64,000 nucleotides of DNA, taken from contig CP170191.1 in NCBI GenBank assembly GCA_042434945.1, positions 3,720,001 through 3,784,000 on the forward strand, written 5' to 3'. Positions 1-9,955 of the stretch are shown here, one piece after another. Numbering within the stretch: the stretch's first letter is position 1; each line of letters begins with the position of its first letter. The stretch is from Escherichia hormaechei_A (lineage in GTDB: Bacteria; Pseudomonadota; Gammaproteobacteria; Enterobacterales; Enterobacteriaceae). The notes under the pieces are model-generated. The model ran no database searches. It was not told the DNA's origin and saw nothing but the letters and a program-made list of their open reading frames with translations. Both the position numbers and the translations under genes were made by a program.

Positions 1-56
1 TCATCGCCCTGCAAATTGTACGCGGCAATGAAAGCATCTATCTGCTGATGCGTTAA
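1..56 (+). CDS. degQ: DegQ periplasmic serine endoprotease, C-terminal end only
   Basis: Only the last 17 codons and the TAA stop are in the window (frame from base 3). The encoded tail ends ...NESIYLLMR, which fits the end of the second PDZ domain of DegQ, the HtrA-family periplasmic protease/chaperone. Its position 89 bp upstream of degS on the same strand is the usual degQ-degS arrangement. Identity rests on this short tail plus synteny. Confidence 0.85.
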   Translation, partial: IALQIVRGNESIYLLMR

Positions 57-145
57 TGTCGTAAACCGGGCATCAGGCTTACGTGTGATGTCCGGTTAAC
101 TCGTGGTATGCTGCTGCCGTTCCCTTTTTTAATGACGCCTCCATC

Positions 146-1213
146 ATGTTTGTGAAGCTCTTACGTTCCGTTGCGATTGGATTAATTGTCGGCGCTATTC
201 TGCTGGTTGCCATGCCTTCGCTGCGCAGCCTTAACCCGCTTTCCACTCCGCAATTTGACAGTACCGATGAGACGCCTGCCAGCTATAATCTGGCGGTTCG
301 CCGCGCCGCGCCAGCGGTGGTTAACGTTTACAACCGTGGTTTGAACACCAACTCTCACAACCAGCTTGAGATCCGCACCCTGGGATCCGGTGTAATCATG
401 GATCAACGCGGTTATATCATCACCAATAAACACGTCATCAACGACGCCGATCAGATCATCGTCGCCTTACAGGATGGACGTGTATTTGAAGCATTGCTGG
501 TGGGATCTGACTCTCTAACCGATCTGGCGGTACTTAAAATTAATGCCACTGGCGGTTTACCTACCATTCCAATTAATGCACGTCGCGTACCGCACATTGG
601 CGACGTAGTACTGGCGATCGGTAACCCGTACAACCTCGGGCAGACCATTACCCAGGGGATTATTAGTGCCACGGGTCGAATCGGTCTGAACCCGACCGGG
701 CGGCAAAACTTCCTCCAAACCGATGCTTCCATTAACCACGGTAACTCTGGCGGCGCGCTGGTGAACTCGCTGGGCGAACTGATGGGCATTAATACGCTGT
801 CGTTTGATAAGAGTAACGATGGCGAAACGCCGGAAGGTATCGGCTTTGCGATTCCTTTCCAGTTAGCAACCAAAATTATGGATAAGCTGATCCGCGATGG
901 TCGCGTGATCCGCGGCTACATTGGTATCGGCGGACGTGAGATCGCACCACTGCACGCGCAGGGCGGTGGTATAGATCAACTGCAAGGGATCGTGGTTAAT
1001 GAAGTGTCACCTGACGGCCCGGCGGCGAATGCGGGTATTCAGGTCAACGATCTGATTATTTCGGTGGATAACAAACCGGCCATCTCTGCTCTGGAGACGA
1101 TGGATCAGGTGGCGGAAATTCGCCCTGGTTCGGTGATCCCTGTAGTAGTGATGCGTGATGATAAGCAGTTAACGCTGCAGGTCACCATTCAGGAATATCC
1201 GGCAACCAATTAA
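146..1213 (+). CDS. degS: DegS, inner-membrane stress-sensor protease
   Basis: 355 aa, the full E. coli length. DegS cuts the anti-sigma factor RseA when its PDZ domain binds the C-termini of unfolded outer-membrane porins, which starts the sigma-E envelope stress response. One N-terminal membrane anchor (about residues 5-24) is followed by a trypsin-like domain with the His in NKHVIND, the Asp in TDLAVLK and the nucleophile Ser in GNSGGAL (about 96, 126 and 201). A single PDZ domain occupies about residues 255-350, whereas DegQ and DegP have two. It follows degQ on the same strand and ends at a bidirectional terminator shared with mdh. The sequence looks K-12-like throughout and intact. Confidence 0.98.
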   Translation: MFVKLLRSVAIGLIVGAILLVAMPSLRSLNPLSTPQFDSTDETPASYNLAVRRAAPAVVNVYNRGLNTNSHNQLEIRTLGSGVIMDQRGYIITNKHVINDADQIIVALQDGRVFEALLVGSDSLTDLAVLKINATGGLPTIPINARRVPHIGDVVLAIGNPYNLGQTITQGIISATGRIGLNPTGRQNFLQTDASINHGNSGGALVNSLGELMGINTLSFDKSNDGETPEGIGFAIPFQLATKIMDKLIRDGRVIRGYIGIGGREIAPLHAQGGGIDQLQGIVVNEVSPDGPAANAGIQVNDLIISVDNKPAISALETMDQVAEIRPGSVIPVVVMRDDKQLTLQVTIQEYPATN

Positions 1214-1230
1214 GTCGTGCGCTCAAAACA

Positions 1231-1259
1231 AAAAACCGGAGTCTGTGCTCCGGTTTTTT
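1231..1259. terminator. Bidirectional rho-independent terminator between degS and mdh
   Basis: The sequence reads A-tract, CCGGAG, short loop, CTCCGG, T-tract. The A- and T-tracts on either side let the hairpin terminate both degS (plus) and mdh (minus), which converge here. Confidence 0.9.
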
Positions 1260-1275
1260 ATTATCCGCTAATCAA

Positions 1276-2214
1276 TTACTTATTAACGAACTCTTCGCCC
1301 AGGGCGATATCTTTCTTCAGCGTATCCAGCATACCTTCCAGCGCGTTCTGTTCAAATGCGCTCAGGGTACCGATAGATTTACGCTCTTCCACGCCGTTTT
1401 TACCCAGCAGCAGCGGTTGAGAGAAGAAACGGGCGTACTGACCGTCGCCTTCAACGTAGGCACATTCGACAACGCCTTGTTCGCCCTGCAGTGCACGAAC
1501 CAGAGACAGACCAAAACGTGCAGCTGCCTGGCCCATAGACAGGGTTGCAGACCCGCCACCGGCCTTCGCTTCAACCACTTCAGTACCCGCGTTCTGGATG
1601 CGTTTGGTCAGATCAGCCACTTCCTGCTCGGTAAAACTAACGCCAGGAACCTGTGACAGCAGCGGCAGAATGGTAACACCAGAGTGACCGCCAATAACCG
1701 GCACTTCAACTTCGCCTGGCTGTTTGCCTTTCAGTTCCGCAACAAAGGTGTTGGAACGAATGATATCCAGCGTGGTAACGCCGAACAGTTTGTTTTTGTC
1801 ATAAACACCGGCTTTTTTCAGCACTTCAGCAGCAATTGCAACTGTGGTGTTAACCGGGTTAGTGATAATACCAATGCACGCTTTCGGGCAGGTTTTCGCA
1901 ACTTGCTGTACCAGGTTTTTCACGATGCCGGCGTTAACGTTAAACAGGTCGGAACGATCCATACCCGGTTTACGCGCTACGCCTGCAGAGATAAGAACGA
2001 CATCTGCGCCTTCCAGCGCCGGAGTCGCATCTTCACCAGAAAAACCTTTGATTTTCACAGCAGTAGGGATATGGCTCAGATCGACAGCCACACCGGGAGT
2101 CACTGGAGCGATATCATACAGAGAGAGTTCTGAACCTGAAGGCAGTTGGGTTTTTAACAGTAGTGCAAGCGCCTGGCCAATACCGCCAGCAGCGCCGAGG
2201 ACTGCGACTTTCAT
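1276..2214 (-). CDS. mdh: Malate dehydrogenase, NAD-dependent
   Basis: 312 aa. Mdh oxidises malate to oxaloacetate with NAD+ in the TCA cycle, in the cytoplasm. The N-terminus [14 protein letters not shown] carries the Rossmann GxxGxxG dinucleotide motif. The catalytic His lies in [10 protein letters not shown] (about residue 177), and the substrate-binding Arg of the mobile loop in RKPGMDR. The open frame extends 22 codons upstream, but the ATG at 2214 gives the family length and has a good AAGGAG ribosome-binding site about 7 bases upstream, so I use it. It is divergent from argR across 434 bp. Confidence 0.98.
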
Positions 2215-3119
<905 letters not shown>

Positions 3120-3483
3120 TCTCTGCCCCGTCGTTTCTGACGGCGGGGAAAATGTTGCTTATCCCTCTCAACCCCCTGCTTTCCCCTGCGATTAATTTAA
3201 CGAATAGTGCGTTTTACTGCGACATGTCATTCACACAATGAATACATAAGGTAAAAAAAGCACATTATGCAAAATTCATTATCTAATTGAAAAAACTAGA
3301 ATTAACGATAAATAACCGTATTTTTAATTCTTTTTTGTTATTAAAATTCACATTTTTAACACTTAGTATCAACTGAAACAGTTAGCGCGGTATTAATTAG
3401 CTCAATAATTAGTGTATACTTGATTTTGTGATATGGGTCACGAAACAAAGGCCCAGCTAAAAGATTATGTCGAGTTAAAAATC
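3120..3483. promoter_or_regulatory. argR-yhcN intergenic region
   Basis: 364 bp, strongly AT-rich. A G+C-rich stem without a clear T-tract follows argR (3126-3148) and may end its transcript. The rest holds the yhcN promoter: a -10-like TATACT at 3415-3420 and a CRP-like palindrome at 3427-3442. No ORF of note. Confidence 0.5.
3427..3442. promoter_or_regulatory. Candidate CRP site in the yhcN leader
   Basis: TGTGA, six bases, TCACG: one mismatch from the CRP core TGTGA-N6-TCACA. It lies just downstream of the TATACT hexamer at 3415-3420, so if that is the -10, bound CRP would block rather than activate. Inferred from sequence only. Confidence 0.45.
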
Positions 3484-3747
3484 ATGAAAATCAAAACCAC
3501 TGTTGCTGCATTAAGCGTACTTTCTGTTCTCTCTTCGGTGCATTCGCTGCCGACTCCATTGATGCTGCACAAGCACAAAATCGTGAAGCAATCGGGACCG
3601 TATCCGTAAGTGGTGTGGCGTCTTCGCCAATGGATATGCGTGAAATGCTGAACAAAAAAAGCGGAAGAGAAAGGCGCAACGGCCTACCAGATTACTGAAG
3701 CTCGTAGCGGTGACACCTGGCACGCTACGGCTGAACTGTACAAATAA
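3484..3747 (+). pseudogene. yhcN: yhcN, small periplasmic stress protein, two single-base frameshifts
   Basis: YhcN belongs to the YhcN/YahO/BhsA (DUF1471) family of small secreted proteins induced by stress or acid. The signal peptide start MKIKTTVAALSVLSVL is intact. A missing T in a TTT run (about 3534) throws the frame, and the literal reading stops at 3609. An extra A in an A-run (3654-3660) restores it. With both corrected the product is the normal 87 aa ending TWHATAELYK. The total length of 264 bp is exactly that of the intact gene. Two compensating homopolymer indels in an otherwise perfect gene suggest sequence error as much as real inactivation. Confidence 0.85.
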
Positions 3748-3775
3748 ACCCTCATCGTTCTTGTCCGACGATATT

Positions 3776-3797
3776 GCCCCCGTTCGGGGCTTTTTTT
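3776..3797 (+). terminator. Rho-independent terminator after yhcN
   Basis: GCCCC, loop cgttc, GGGGC, then seven T residues. It is oriented to end yhcN transcription. Confidence 0.85.
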
Positions 3798-3800
3798 GCG

Positions 3801-4072
3801 CTAATGACGAACATTAAAACGCAAATGCCCTTCCAGCTCTTCCTCGCCTCATCAAACAATAAAATCAATGCACCAAAGCGTCTGCGTAGTTTTTCAGGCA
3901 GATGGGTAAATTCGATTTCCAGCGGTAACGGCAGACGATCGCCGGTAACCACATCCCACAGCATATCAAGATTGCTTACGCTGCCCCGCTCCAGGTCGAA
4001 CGCCCGAATAAACTCGCGATAGAAGTCTTCCTGACTCTCAATTTCGTCAAAATCAAAGGTATAAATTTTCAT
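3801..4072 (-). pseudogene. yhcO: yhcO, barstar-family protein, frameshifted near its end
   Basis: Barstar (ribonuclease inhibitor)-like protein. The start MKIYTFDFDEIESQEDFYRE at 4072 matches YhcO. After LILLFDEA the frame is lost by one missing base (a G in GGAGG, near 3849-3852). Uncorrected, the frame runs on through antisense of the yhcN terminator to about 3752. Corrected, it ends EEELEGHLRFNVRH with a stop at 3801 and gives 90 aa, the K-12 length. Residues before the break differ from K-12 at many places, while those after it match. The break therefore coincides with the edge of a foreign-looking block. Function in E. coli is not established. Confidence 0.8.
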
Positions 4073-4117
4073 TGCCAGCCACCCGGTACAGGCGGGCGGC
4101 AAATGCCGCCCTGTCTA

Positions 4118-5572
4118 TTATAATCCCCCGATATGCAGGGTTTTGACTTCCAGAAACTCCTCCAGCCCCAGCACGGACCCTTCGCGGCCCAGCCCGGACT
4201 CTTTTACGCCCCCAAACGGACCTAGTTCGGTCGAGACAGCACATTCGTTAATTCCGATCATGCCGCTCTCAATGGCCTGCGAGACGCGGAACACGCGCGA
4301 GAGATTCTGGGTATAAAAGTAGGCTGCCAGCCCGTAAGGCGTATTGTTAGCGCGCATAACCACTTCGTCTTCCGACGTGAAGCGGAAGCAAGCGGCAACG
4401 GGACCAAAGGTCTCCTCTTCTGCCAGCTTCATGCCTTCATGGCAGTCACCGAGTACGGTTGGCATCCAGAAGTTGCCGCCAAGTTCGTGCGGTTTACCCC
4501 CAGCCAGCACCGTGGCGCCCTTCGCTACCGCATCTTCGACGTGCTCACGGACTTTTTCGACAGCCGAAGGCTCAATCAGCGGGCCGACAACGACGCCCTC
4601 GTCCAGACCGTTACCCACCTTCAGCGCCTTCACCGCATCGGCAAGTTGATTGACAAACTTGTCATAGACCGTCTCCTGAATATAGAAACGGTTTACGCTG
4701 ACGCAGACCTGCCCGGCGTTACGGAACTTATTGGCGATCGCGCCTTTGACGGCGGCCTCAATATCCGCGTCCTCGAAAACGATATATGGCGCATTACCGC
4801 CCAGCTCCATCGATACCTTTTTCATGGTCTCTGCGGAATTGCGAACCAGCGTTTTCCCGACGGCGGTTGATCCGGTAAACGAGATTTTGCGCACGTCATG
4901 GCTGGCCATAATGGCGTCACTAATTTCTGAGGTGCTCCCCGCGACCGCATTCAGCACACCATCCGGCACACCGGCCTGCTTCGCCAGCGTCAGCAGCGCA
5001 AAGGCGCTCAGCGGCGTGTTGTTTGCAGGCTTGATGACGCCGGTACATCCTGCTGCCAGCGCCGGGCCGAGCTTACGGGTGAGCATGGCCATCGGGAAAT
5101 TCCATGGCGTGATAGCAGCAACCACCCCGACAGGTTCACGAGTGGCCAGAATACGGGAGCCGGGTTTAACCGGAGGAATGATTTCACCGTTGGCGCGCTT
5201 GGCCTGCTCGGCAAACCACTGAATGAAGCTGGCAGCGTAGTCCACCTCACCCTCAGCCTCTTTCAGCGGCTTGCCCTGCTCGGTAGTCATCAGCCGCCCG
5301 AGCCAGCTTTTGTTCTCGATAATCAGTTCATACCAGCGATAGAGGATCGCGGAACGCTCTTTTGCCGTTTTTGCGCGCCATGCGGGAAAGGCCTTCGTCG
5401 CGGCCGCAATGGCCTCTTCGGTTTCGGCTTTCCCTGCTTTCGCCACTTTCGCGACCACCTCGCCCGTGGCCGGGTTTAGCACATCAAACGTGGTGTCGAG
5501 TGTTTTCCAGATACCGTTAACCAGATACCCGGTCTGAAAAAGAATACTGTCCTGAAGAGCCTGGGTTGTCAT
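4118..5572 (-). CDS. NAD(P)-dependent aldehyde dehydrogenase, succinate-semialdehyde dehydrogenase type
   Basis: 484 aa from the ATG at 5572, which has a strong GGAGG ribosome-binding site; the longer frame to 5623 has no such support. The family oxidises an aldehyde to the acid with NAD(P)+, and the closest relatives I recognise are GabD-type succinate-semialdehyde dehydrogenases. Visible features are the cofactor motif TPWNFPMAM, FTGSTAVGK, the general-base Glu in ELGGNAPYIV and the nucleophile Cys in NAGQVCVSVNRF. The C-terminal GVKESGLGREG motif is also present. K-12 has no gene here between yhcO and aaeB. The surrounding segments look foreign, so it probably arrived with that block. The true substrate is unknown. 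Confidence 0.85.
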   Translation of the reverse strand: MTTQALQDSILFQTGYLVNGIWKTLDTTFDVLNPATGEVVAKVAKAGKAETEEAIAAATKAFPAWRAKTAKERSAILYRWYELIIENKSWLGRLMTTEQGKPLKEAEGEVDYAASFIQWFAEQAKRANGEIIPPVKPGSRILATREPVGVVAAITPWNFPMAMLTRKLGPALAAGCTGVIKPANNTPLSAFALLTLAKQAGVPDGVLNAVAGSTSEISDAIMASHDVRKISFTGSTAVGKTLVRNSAETMKKVSMELGGNAPYIVFEDADIEAAVKGAIANKFRNAGQVCVSVNRFYIQETVYDKFVNQLADAVKALKVGNGLDEGVVVGPLIEPSAVEKVREHVEDAVAKGATVLAGGKPHELGGNFWMPTVLGDCHEGMKLAEEETFGPVAACFRFTSEDEVVMRANNTPYGLAAYFYTQNLSRVFRVSQAIESGMIGINECAVSTELGPFGGVKESGLGREGSVLGLEEFLEVKTLHIGGL

Positions 5573-5621
5573 GTGTCCTCCCTTCCTGAATGTTTGAACC
5601 TGCAAGAATAAGTATAGCCAC

Positions 5622-5650
5622 AAAAAAACCGACGCTTTTGGCGTCGGTTT
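5622..5650 (-). terminator. Terminator of the aaeXAB operon
   Basis: Read on the minus strand: CCGACGC, short loop, GCGTCGG, then seven T residues. It lies just past the aaeB stop and upstream of the aldehyde dehydrogenase gene, so that gene needs its own promoter. Confidence 0.85.
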
Positions 5651-5658
5651 TCTCTTCG

Positions 5659-7626
5659 TTAGCTGTCTGTCAGCGCATTCTGGTAGCGGTGCAGCATAAA
5701 CACCAGCCGCTCTACCGGCTCGGTAACCTGCGGCGGCGCTTCCCAGATCCGCAGTTTCTCCTGGTAGATATCCAGCTCCTCCAGCAGTTGCTTAAAGTAG
5801 CGGCGACGTTTGTCATCACTCGATGCCGATATCACATGGTCCGCCGTTCGCCGTAGCTGGCGGTGGTAGGCGGACAAATCGTCGTTGATCGGCACTGGCG
5901 CGTTCCGCAGACGCTGGTGCGCGATAATCATGGTTAACGCCAGGCGGAAGCGGGCGACATCGCCCGGGAATTTATTCAGCAACAGGAACAATTGCTGATA
6001 GAGCGCCGGCAGGTGGTTCTCCTTGCGCCGCGCGGTGTTGGTAGTCAATGACGATACGGCGGCCGACACAAACTGATTCAGCAGCACACGCCCTGTCCGC
6101 GCCTGAGAGTTATCCCGCACCAGCAGGATCACCATCATCGCCAGGAAACAGCCCACCAGCTGACCTAATGCGCTGTCGAGAAACTGACTGAAATGGAAAG
6201 TCATCGGGTTATCCAGCACGATAATATTTATGGTGCTGGCCAGTGCCCCCATCGAGCCCAGTCGCCGTTTCTGTACTTCTATACCGAGGAAGAATCCCAG
6301 CACTGCCAGGCTAATACACAGCAGCAACATGCTCTGTTGGGTATTAGGGATAATCACCAAAAAGTAGAGCAGCCCTAACGGCAGCGCGGCCAGCGTCCCG
6401 TAGATAAAGTCGATCGCCACCATGCGTGGATTCGGCAAACGCATTGCCAGTGACGTCACGACCGCAATCATCACCATTGCACCACTACCGGAAGTCCAGC
6501 CCGTCCACAGCCAGAAAAGCGTTCCCAGAATGCAGGAAAGTGTGGTTCGCCAGAAGTTAACCATTGCATGATGACGTTCGGCTGACTCTACTTTTACTTC
6601 CGGTTCGCCTTGCAGGATCTCTTCTTCGGTGGCGTTGATTTTTGTGTTACTGATAACGCCGCGCTTGAGAAGCTGATAACGCGTTGCCGCCGCGACCCAG
6701 CTATAAATGGTGACAGGCGTTTCCCGTTCCCCGGTCCAGGCGATAACTCTTCGCAGGCGTTTGAGCTGCTTGTGGACGTCCTGCGCGGTTTCTACCGGTG
6801 TGTCAAAAAATTCGCGGAAAGTATCAGTGATCAATTCCGGGCGCGTATTCTGAATAAGATAAGTTTCGCAGGATTGGGTAATCAGCGTCAGCGATAGCGT
6901 ATTGATCGCTTTTAAACGTCGATTGGCCCGCGCCCAGCGGGAAGATTCCATATTCAGGTTGCTGCGCATACCTTGTAGCGCCGTGGTGCGTCGAACCAGG
7001 TCGCCCCAGGCTTTATCGACAACTTCACCATCGCCATGCTTGATACAGAGTTGCATTAATTGATATTGCGCGACCAGCAAACTTTCCAGCTCTCGATCCA
7101 CTTCTTGTTTGATCGATCGCGGAGAAAAGAGCAAATCCGCCATAATTGCACACACAATACCGATAACGATCTCGCTACAACGTTCGACGGCAAACTGCGG
7201 CGTAAGCAATGGTTCAGGCTGAATGGTGATCACAATGATCAGCGCGGTATAACCGGCCAGCCCCCACGCATACGAGTTTTCTATTCGTACCAGCGAGGAT
7301 ATCCAGGTACAAAAACCGGCCCAGATACAGCACACCAGAATCATCAATAATGGTGCGCGGATCATCGCAATGATGATCACCAGTCCGGCAATACAGCCAA
7401 TAAATGTGCCGATGATGCGCAAAAAGCCACGATAGCGAATAGCGCCAGAATACGGTTCACCTCCCGCAGCAAAGGCCGGACCGGCAGCAACAATCGCCGC
7501 TGTCAGTACCGCCCAGCGTGGCGTTTCCAGCTGGAAGTGAAAGCCAACAAACAGCGCCAGTACAATGGCGGTCGCCAGTTTTACCGCAAAGCGAATATGT
7601 TGGTTAGCAATGGAGAAAATACCCAT
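5659..7626 (-). CDS. aaeB: AaeB, inner-membrane component of aromatic carboxylic acid efflux pump
   Basis: 655 aa, the usual length. AaeB belongs to the PET/FUSC-like family and with the AaeA adaptor exports p-hydroxybenzoate and other aromatic acids. Two sets of hydrophobic segments are visible, one in the first about 170 residues and one at about 360-510, each followed by a cytoplasmic part. It starts 5 bp after aaeA. From the N-terminus to about residue 490 it matches my memory of K-12. From the segment LGQLVGCFLAMMV onward (below about 6160) it carries many substitutions, so the switch into the foreign block probably lies inside this gene. The frame is intact. Confidence 0.95.
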   Translation of the reverse strand: MGIFSIANQHIRFAVKLATAIVLALFVGFHFQLETPRWAVLTAAIVAAGPAFAAGGEPYSGAIRYRGFLRIIGTFIGCIAGLVIIIAMIRAPLLMILVCCIWAGFCTWISSLVRIENSYAWGLAGYTALIIVITIQPEPLLTPQFAVERCSEIVIGIVCAIMADLLFSPRSIKQEVDRELESLLVAQYQLMQLCIKHGDGEVVDKAWGDLVRRTTALQGMRSNLNMESSRWARANRRLKAINTLSLTLITQSCETYLIQNTRPELITDTFREFFDTPVETAQDVHKQLKRLRRVIAWTGERETPVTIYSWVAAATRYQLLKRGVISNTKINATEEEILQGEPEVKVESAERHHAMVNFWRTTLSCILGTLFWLWTGWTSGSGAMVMIAVVTSLAMRLPNPRMVAIDFIYGTLAALPLGLLYFLVIIPNTQQSMLLLCISLAVLGFFLGIEVQKRRLGSMGALASTINIIVLDNPMTFHFSQFLDSALGQLVGCFLAMMVILLVRDNSQARTGRVLLNQFVSAAVSSLTTNTARRKENHLPALYQQLFLLLNKFPGDVARFRLALTMIIAHQRLRNAPVPINDDLSAYHRQLRRTADHVISASSDDKRRRYFKQLLEELDIYQEKLRIWEAPPQVTEPVERLVFMLHRYQNALTDS

Positions 7627-7631
7627 CGTGA

Positions 7632-8564
7632 TTAACCAAACTCACGCAGGCGATGGGCCATTTTACGGAAGAACGAATCCTGGCTTTCGTCGCGATCTTG
7701 TTTGCCAGTGACCACCACTGTAGCAGTGGTGCCCGCAGGCCAGATGTTCTCTTGCTGGTTGTCGAGACGAATACGAACCGGAACACGTTGCGCCAAACGC
7801 ACCCATTCAAGGTTAGAGTCGATGGTCGCCATCCCTTTGTCGTCACGCGTGCTGCTGGCGTTGGTGACCCCAGCGGCAACACTATCAACAGTCCCTTTCA
7901 GCACTTTGTTACTGCCAAGCGGCGTGATCTCTGCACGATACCCAGGGCGCACCCCTTCCAGCTTAGTTTCTTCCATATAGGCCAGTACATAGAAAGAGTT
8001 CTGTTTCACCAGCGCAACCGCCGTTGATCCACGAGTAATAAACTCACCGGTATAGACGTTGAGGTTGGTCACCCAGCCATCCGCTGGCGCGCGGATCACC
8101 GTGCGTTCAAGATCCAGTTTTGCCAGATCGCGGGTCGCCTGCGCTTTCGCTAACTGATGCAGAACCGTTTGTAGTACGTTGTTGGCCTGGTCGATCTCTT
8201 CGCGAGACATCGCCTGCACACCGAGACGATTACGACGTCCGGCCTCCTGGCGTTTCTCCTGTGCCAGTACCTGATAATAAGCAACATCGGCTTGCGCTTC
8301 CTCAAGCGCCTTTTGATAGCGCGGCTGGTCGATGGTGAACAGTACCTGTCCTTTTTTCACCAGCTGGTTATCATGAACATTCACCTGGGTAATGAGTCCA
8401 GAAACGTCCGGCGCGATCGCAACGACATCAGCGCTAAAGCGCGCGTCACGCGTCCACGGGGATTCGGTGTAATAGACCCAGGCATTAAAAATTGCGATGA
8501 AGGCCAGAATGACTAATACGACCGTGATGGCCGTACGGGAGAATTTTCTTATTAGTGTTTTCAC
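7632..8564 (-). CDS. aaeA: AaeA, periplasmic adaptor of aromatic acid efflux pump
   Basis: 310 aa HlyD/EmrA-type membrane-fusion protein. One N-terminal transmembrane anchor (about residues 12-32) is followed by a lipoyl-like half ([19 protein letters not shown]), an alpha-helical hairpin rich in Ala, Glu and Gln (about 85-150) and the second lipoyl half ([14 protein letters not shown]). It links AaeB to the outer membrane. It lies between aaeX (7 bp upstream) and aaeB (5 bp downstream), clearly one operon. Confidence 0.97.
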
Positions 8565-8571
8565 TTCAACC

Positions 8572-8775
8572 TCAAACGAACAGTCGCGATATCAAATAAA
8601 ACAAGCAGCAATAGAGCGCGGTGTTGAACAACGCCGGATGCCAGACAAAGTCGTAGATACCTGTTGGCACAAGTACCCGGCGCACCAGCCAGAAAATCGC
8701 CAGTGATAAAAGCAATTCAAAAAATATCGGTGGGAAGGACAGCCCAAACACCACGATAACGGGAAACAGACTCAT
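8572..8775 (-). CDS. aaeX: AaeX, small membrane protein of the aae operon
   Basis: 67 aa DUF1656 protein with two hydrophobic helices and the start [20 protein letters not shown] use the ATG at 8775, which gives the K-12 length; the frame remains open a further 23 codons upstream without support. It is the first gene of aaeXAB and is co-transcribed with the pump. Its exact function is not known. Confidence 0.95.
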
Positions 8776-8923
8776 GTCGACCTTGGTTGTATAGAGAGAG
8801 CAGGCGTTATTATTTTCAGCATCTGTCGCCGCAGAGAAGGGCATGGAAAGCCGGGCGAGAGCAACATTGCTGTAGATTGATATTTAATATATTAGCGTAA
8901 CTGTTATGCTGTTATCTATATTA

Positions 8924-8939
8924 TGTGATCTAAATCACT
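8924..8939. promoter_or_regulatory. Candidate CRP site between aaeX and aaeR
   Basis: TGTGATCTAAATCACT matches the CRP core TGTGA-N6-TCACA at all but the final base. It lies 19 bp before the aaeR start and about 150 bp from aaeX, so it is placed to affect aaeR directly. Seen in sequence; binding is inferred. Confidence 0.5.
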
Positions 8940-8957
8940 TTTAAGTCAGAGTGAATA

Positions 8958-9887
8958 ATGGAACGACTAAAACGCATGTCGGTGTTTGCCAAAGTAGTTG
9001 AATTTGGCTCTTTTACCGCCGCCGCCAGACAGCTACAGATGAGCGTTTCGTCCATCAGTCAGACGGTGTCAAAACTGGAAGATGAGTTGCAGGTAAAGCT
9101 GTTAAACCGTAGTACACGCAGCATTGGTCTGACTGAAGCCGGCAGAATTTACTACCAGGGCTGCCGTCGGATGCTCCATGAAGTGCAGGATGTTCATGAG
9201 CAACTGTATGCCTTCAATAACACCCCCATCGGGACGCTGCGCATTGGCTGTTCTTCAACTATGGCACAAAATGTTCTCGCCGGGCTGACAGCAAAAATGC
9301 TGAAAGAATACCCAGGTTTGAGCGTCAATCTGGTTACCGGAATTCCTGCCCCCGACCTGATTGCCGATGGTCTGGATGTGGTAATCCGCGTCGGCGCGTT
9401 GCAGGATTCCAGCCTGTTTTCCCGCCGTCTGGGCGCGATGCCGATGGTGGTGTGCGCCGCGAAAAGCTATCTCACACAATACGGCATACCGGAAAAACCC
9501 GCCGATTTGAGTAGTCATTCATGGCTTGAATACAGCGTGCGGCCCGACAATGAATTTGAACTGATCGCACCGGAAGGGATCTCGACTCGCCTGATCCCAC
9601 AAGGAAGATTTGTGACTAATGATCCGATGACGCTGGTGCGCTGGCTGACGGCGGGTGCCGGGATCGCCTACGTGCCGCTGATGTGGGTGATCAACGAGAT
9701 CAATCGTGGGGAGCTGGAGATCCTGCTGCCGCGTTACCAGTCAGATCCACGCCCGGTTTATGCGTTGTATACCGAAAAAGATAAACTGCCGCTGAAGGTA
9801 CAGGTCGTGATCAACTCGCTGACGGATTATTTTGTTGAGGTCGGTAAATTGTTTCAGGAGATGCATGGGCGCGGGAAAGAGAAGTAA
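8958..9887 (+). CDS. aaeR: AaeR, LysR-type regulator of aaeXAB
   Basis: 309 aa. The LysR helix-turn-helix (about residues 17-40, GSFTAAARQLQMSVSSISQT) is followed by a periplasmic-binding-like effector domain (about 90-300). AaeR activates the divergent aaeXAB operon in response to aromatic carboxylic acids such as p-hydroxybenzoate. It is transcribed away from aaeX with 182 bp between them, the classic LysR arrangement. Sequence appears K-12-like and intact. Confidence 0.97.
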   Translation: MERLKRMSVFAKVVEFGSFTAAARQLQMSVSSISQTVSKLEDELQVKLLNRSTRSIGLTEAGRIYYQGCRRMLHEVQDVHEQLYAFNNTPIGTLRIGCSSTMAQNVLAGLTAKMLKEYPGLSVNLVTGIPAPDLIADGLDVVIRVGALQDSSLFSRRLGAMPMVVCAAKSYLTQYGIPEKPADLSSHSWLEYSVRPDNEFELIAPEGISTRLIPQGRFVTNDPMTLVRWLTAGAGIAYVPLMWVINEINRGELEILLPRYQSDPRPVYALYTEKDKLPLKVQVVINSLTDYFVEVGKLFQEMHGRGKEK

Positions 9888-9929
9888 TTCATATTGTACT
9901 GTTACGTTGTTCAAACCTGTGCCAACGGG

Positions 9930-9955
9930 TTCCCCTCACCCTAACCCTCTCCCCA
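9930..9955. repeat. Half of a dispersed enterobacterial C/T-rich repeat
   Basis: The stretch reads cccctcaccctaaccctct-cccc, which is one arm of a dispersed enterobacterial inverted repeat (the other arm would be ggggagagggttagggtgagg). Only this arm is present. It lies directly before the yagU remnant and may mark the edge of a rearranged segment. Repeat identity is from memory. Confidence 0.45.
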
